Assembly: GCA_014802175.1 (NCBI GenBank)
Contig: JAAVCU010000003.1
Span: forward strand, 1-38,446
DNA from: Bacteroides sp.
Lineage (GTDB): Bacteria; Bacteroidota; Bacteroidia; Bacteroidales; Muribaculaceae
Direction of reading: 5' to 3'
DNA: 38,446 nucleotides
Shown here: positions 36,394 through 38,446 of the stretch, in pieces
How the letters are laid out: each line of letters opens with the position of its first letter
How positions within the stretch are numbered: position 1 is the stretch's first letter
Position numbers and translations under genes: made by a program
The notes under the pieces: generated by a model
The model's database searches: none
Told to the model about the DNA's origin: nothing
The model's input: only the letters and a program-made list of their open reading frames with translations

Positions 36394-37707
36394 CTAATCA
36401 TCTATTCTAATGATTTTAGCACCCAAACGGTTCAAACGCTGGTCGATGTTTTCATATCCGCGATCTATCTGTCCGATATTCTGGATCTTGCTTGTGCCCT
36501 TAGCTCCCATAGCGGCGATCAGCATCGCGATACCCGCACGGATATCAGGGGAAACCATATCCGTAGCTTTTAATGAATTGAATTTCCCCGAGCCAATGAC
36601 CACCGCACGGTGAGGATCGCAAAGGATGATTCTGGCACCCATGTCAAGCAGCTTATCCACGAAGAAGAGTCTGCTCTCGAACATCTTCTGATGTATCAGC
36701 ACACTTCCCCTCGCCTGCGTGCAGACCACAAGGAATATACTGATAAGATCAGGGGAAAAACCGGGCCATGGTGCATCGGCAATCGTAAGTGTCGACCCAT
36801 CTATGAAATTCTCGATCTCATAAATCTCCTCCTGGTTGATGCGTATGTCGTCACCTTCGATTTCAAGGTGAATACCGATTCGTTCAAACATCTCGGGCAT
36901 CAGTCCGAGATCTTTGACACCTACATTCTTCAGCAACAGGTTTGAGCCGGTCATGGCAGCCATTCCGATGAAGCTGCCAACCTCAATCATGTCCGGGAGC
37001 AGCTTATGTTCCGCTCCTCCAAGCTCCTTGCAACCATGGATAGTCAATAGGTTGGAGCCGATGCCATCTATCTTCGCCCCCATGCGCACAAGCATACGGC
37101 ACAACTGCTGGATGTAAGGTTCACAGGCCGCATTGTAGATTGTGGTGGTTCCCTCGGCAAGCACAGCTGCCATTATGATGTTGGCTGTGCCCGTGATCGA
37201 AGCCTCATCAAGAAGCATATACTCACCCTTCAGACCGGCTGGTGCCGATATCTTATATAACCTTTCGTCTGACACATACTCGAAGGTTGCACCCAATTTC
37301 TGCAAACCGAGGAAATGAGTGTCAAGACGCCGACGTCCAATCTTATCTCCACCCGGCTTAGGAAGTACAGCCATTCCGAAACGTGCCACAAGCGGTCCGA
37401 GAATCATAACCGAACCGCGCAAAGATGCTGCTTTCTTACGATATTCCGGTGTGTTGATATAGTTGATATCTATATCATCTGCCTGAAATTCACATGTCGA
37501 CTCATCCAGATAATTCACCTTTACCCCTAACTCTGCCAACAGATTGATGAGATTGGTGACATCAAGGATTCGCGGGAGATTTGATATCACAACCTTCTCA
37601 GAAGTGAGTAATGTTGCACATATAACCTCCAGAGCCTCATTTTTAGCTCCGCGCGGACTTATCTCTCCGGTGAGACGATGCCCACCCTCTACAATGAAAC
37701 TGCTCAT
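36394..37707 (-). CDS. murA: UDP-N-acetylglucosamine 1-carboxyvinyltransferase
   Basis: GGHRLTGEISPRGAKNEALEVICATLLT, RKKAASLRGSVMILGPLVARFG, DIRAGIAMLIAAMGAKGTSKI. Confidence 0.95.
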   Translation of the reverse strand: MSSFIVEGGHRLTGEISPRGAKNEALEVICATLLTSEKVVISNLPRILDVTNLINLLAELGVKVNYLDESTCEFQADDIDINYINTPEYRKKAASLRGSVMILGPLVARFGMAVLPKPGGDKIGRRRLDTHFLGLQKLGATFEYVSDERLYKISAPAGLKGEYMLLDEASITGTANIIMAAVLAEGTTTIYNAACEPYIQQLCRMLVRMGAKIDGIGSNLLTIHGCKELGGAEHKLLPDMIEVGSFIGMAAMTGSNLLLKNVGVKDLGLMPEMFERIGIHLEIEGDDIRINQEEIYEIENFIDGSTLTIADAPWPGFSPDLISIFLVVCTQARGSVLIHQKMFESRLFFVDKLLDMGARIILCDPHRAVVIGSGKFNSLKATDMVSPDIRAGIAMLIAAMGAKGTSKIQNIGQIDRGYENIDQRLNRLGAKIIRIDD

Positions 37708-38303
37708 TTTTTCTTCTTTTTGCCCTTCGGCTGGTTAACGGGAGTTGCCTCTTTGAACTCATGCAGTAGATAAGTGGCGGGATCGAGGTCTATCCGCCCC
37801 TCTGAATATTCCCTGAGATCCTTTAAGATCTTGGCATCATCCACACCCTCTTTATTATGAATCAACATCAGTTTCTTCATGTGGTGCGCTATCATGGAAA
37901 TCAACAGATCTTTCTCCTCGCCCGGTTCCATATCAGCCACAACCTCAATCATGCGCTCTATGCTCTTACCGTAATGGCGATAACGCATCGGGCCGGCGGT
38001 GTAGGGAATCTTATAGGGCTTCGGATTCATACGTTCCTTAGTGATTACGTCACAAGGGAAATCTATGTCGAGCTGGAAATTTGAAATAATGTTCACCTGA
38101 TCCCATATCTGAGAATAATCATTCTTCTCTTTCACAAGTTCAGGGAAAAGGTTCGCCATTATCTCCACTACGCCGTAAGCGCATCTGGTGCGCTCTTCAC
38201 GATCCTCGATCGACAAACAATAGTCCACCATCTGCTGGACATTTCTACCGAATTCCGGCAAAACTATCGGTTTTAAATCCGTATTATATTGAATCATATA
38301 CAA
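37704..38303 (-). CDS. DUF4290 domain-containing protein
   Basis: IQYNTDLKPIVLPEFGRNVQQMVDYCLSIEDREERTRCAYGVVEIMANLFPEL; 4-nt overlap with murA. Confidence 0.88.
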   Translation of the reverse strand: MYMIQYNTDLKPIVLPEFGRNVQQMVDYCLSIEDREERTRCAYGVVEIMANLFPELVKEKNDYSQIWDQVNIISNFQLDIDFPCDVITKERMNPKPYKIPYTAGPMRYRHYGKSIERMIEVVADMEPGEEKDLLISMIAHHMKKLMLIHNKEGVDDAKILKDLREYSEGRIDLDPATYLLHEFKEATPVNQPKGKKKKK

Positions 38304-38336
38304 TCTATCTTTATCTTACAAAGATAATAAATATTT

Positions 38337-38446
38337 TTAGATTTTCGCTTTTGGAGTGGTGGTTTGATACTCCTTTAAATATTCGGGCACCGAATATGCG
38401 ATATCCAGAAAATCTCCCTCACGAAACGCCTTCTCCGATAATGCCA
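38337..38446 (-). CDS. tsaB: C-terminal fragment of probable TsaB (gene runs off the window)
   Basis: Reverse translation ALSEKAFREGDFLDIAYSVPEYLKEYQTTTPKAKI*, resembling the C-terminus of Bacteroidota TsaB; short fragment. Confidence 0.5.
   Translation of the reverse strand, partial: ALSEKAFREGDFLDIAYSVPEYLKEYQTTTPKAKI

Overview
This looks like a Bacteroidota (Bacteroidales-like) chromosomal segment of mostly ordinary housekeeping genes: clpX-clpP-tig, M18 aminopeptidase, nadD, gmk, yicC, phosphohexomutase, PBP1A, oadA-like, rpmE2, mdh, tlpA-like, YhcC-like radical SAM, aroC, rho, tilS, rubrerythrin, ruvX, def, ettA, ddh, rimM, murA and DUF4290. The accessory part is the left ~5 kb, a type III restriction-modification operon on the minus strand: partial res, a Fic protein with a C-terminal winged-helix-like region, mod, a REP-associated tyrosine transposase (RAYT), a shortened DUF4391-like gene and a four-helix-bundle protein. 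Its most unusual feature is a family of six copies of a ~24-nt palindrome (core GGACGCGA-N3/4-TCGCGTCC, outer flank GTAGG/CCTAC). All six lie inside coding sequence, three in mod and three in the RAYT gene itself. Each copy in mod is read through in frame. In the RAYT gene one copy has lost a single base at its centre; restoring that base rebuilds a continuous 188-codon RAYT frame. mod also carries a C9 tract (G9 on the + strand) about 106 nt after its start codon, a candidate phase-variation switch. A 37-nt perfect palindrome lies just upstream of fic. Elsewhere I note a second recurring intergenic palindrome, a long putative rho leader plus a disordered Rho N-terminus, a shortened AroC, and several long terminator hairpins that share a 12-nt loop. 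All calls were made by eye from the sequence and the ORF track; no database search was run.
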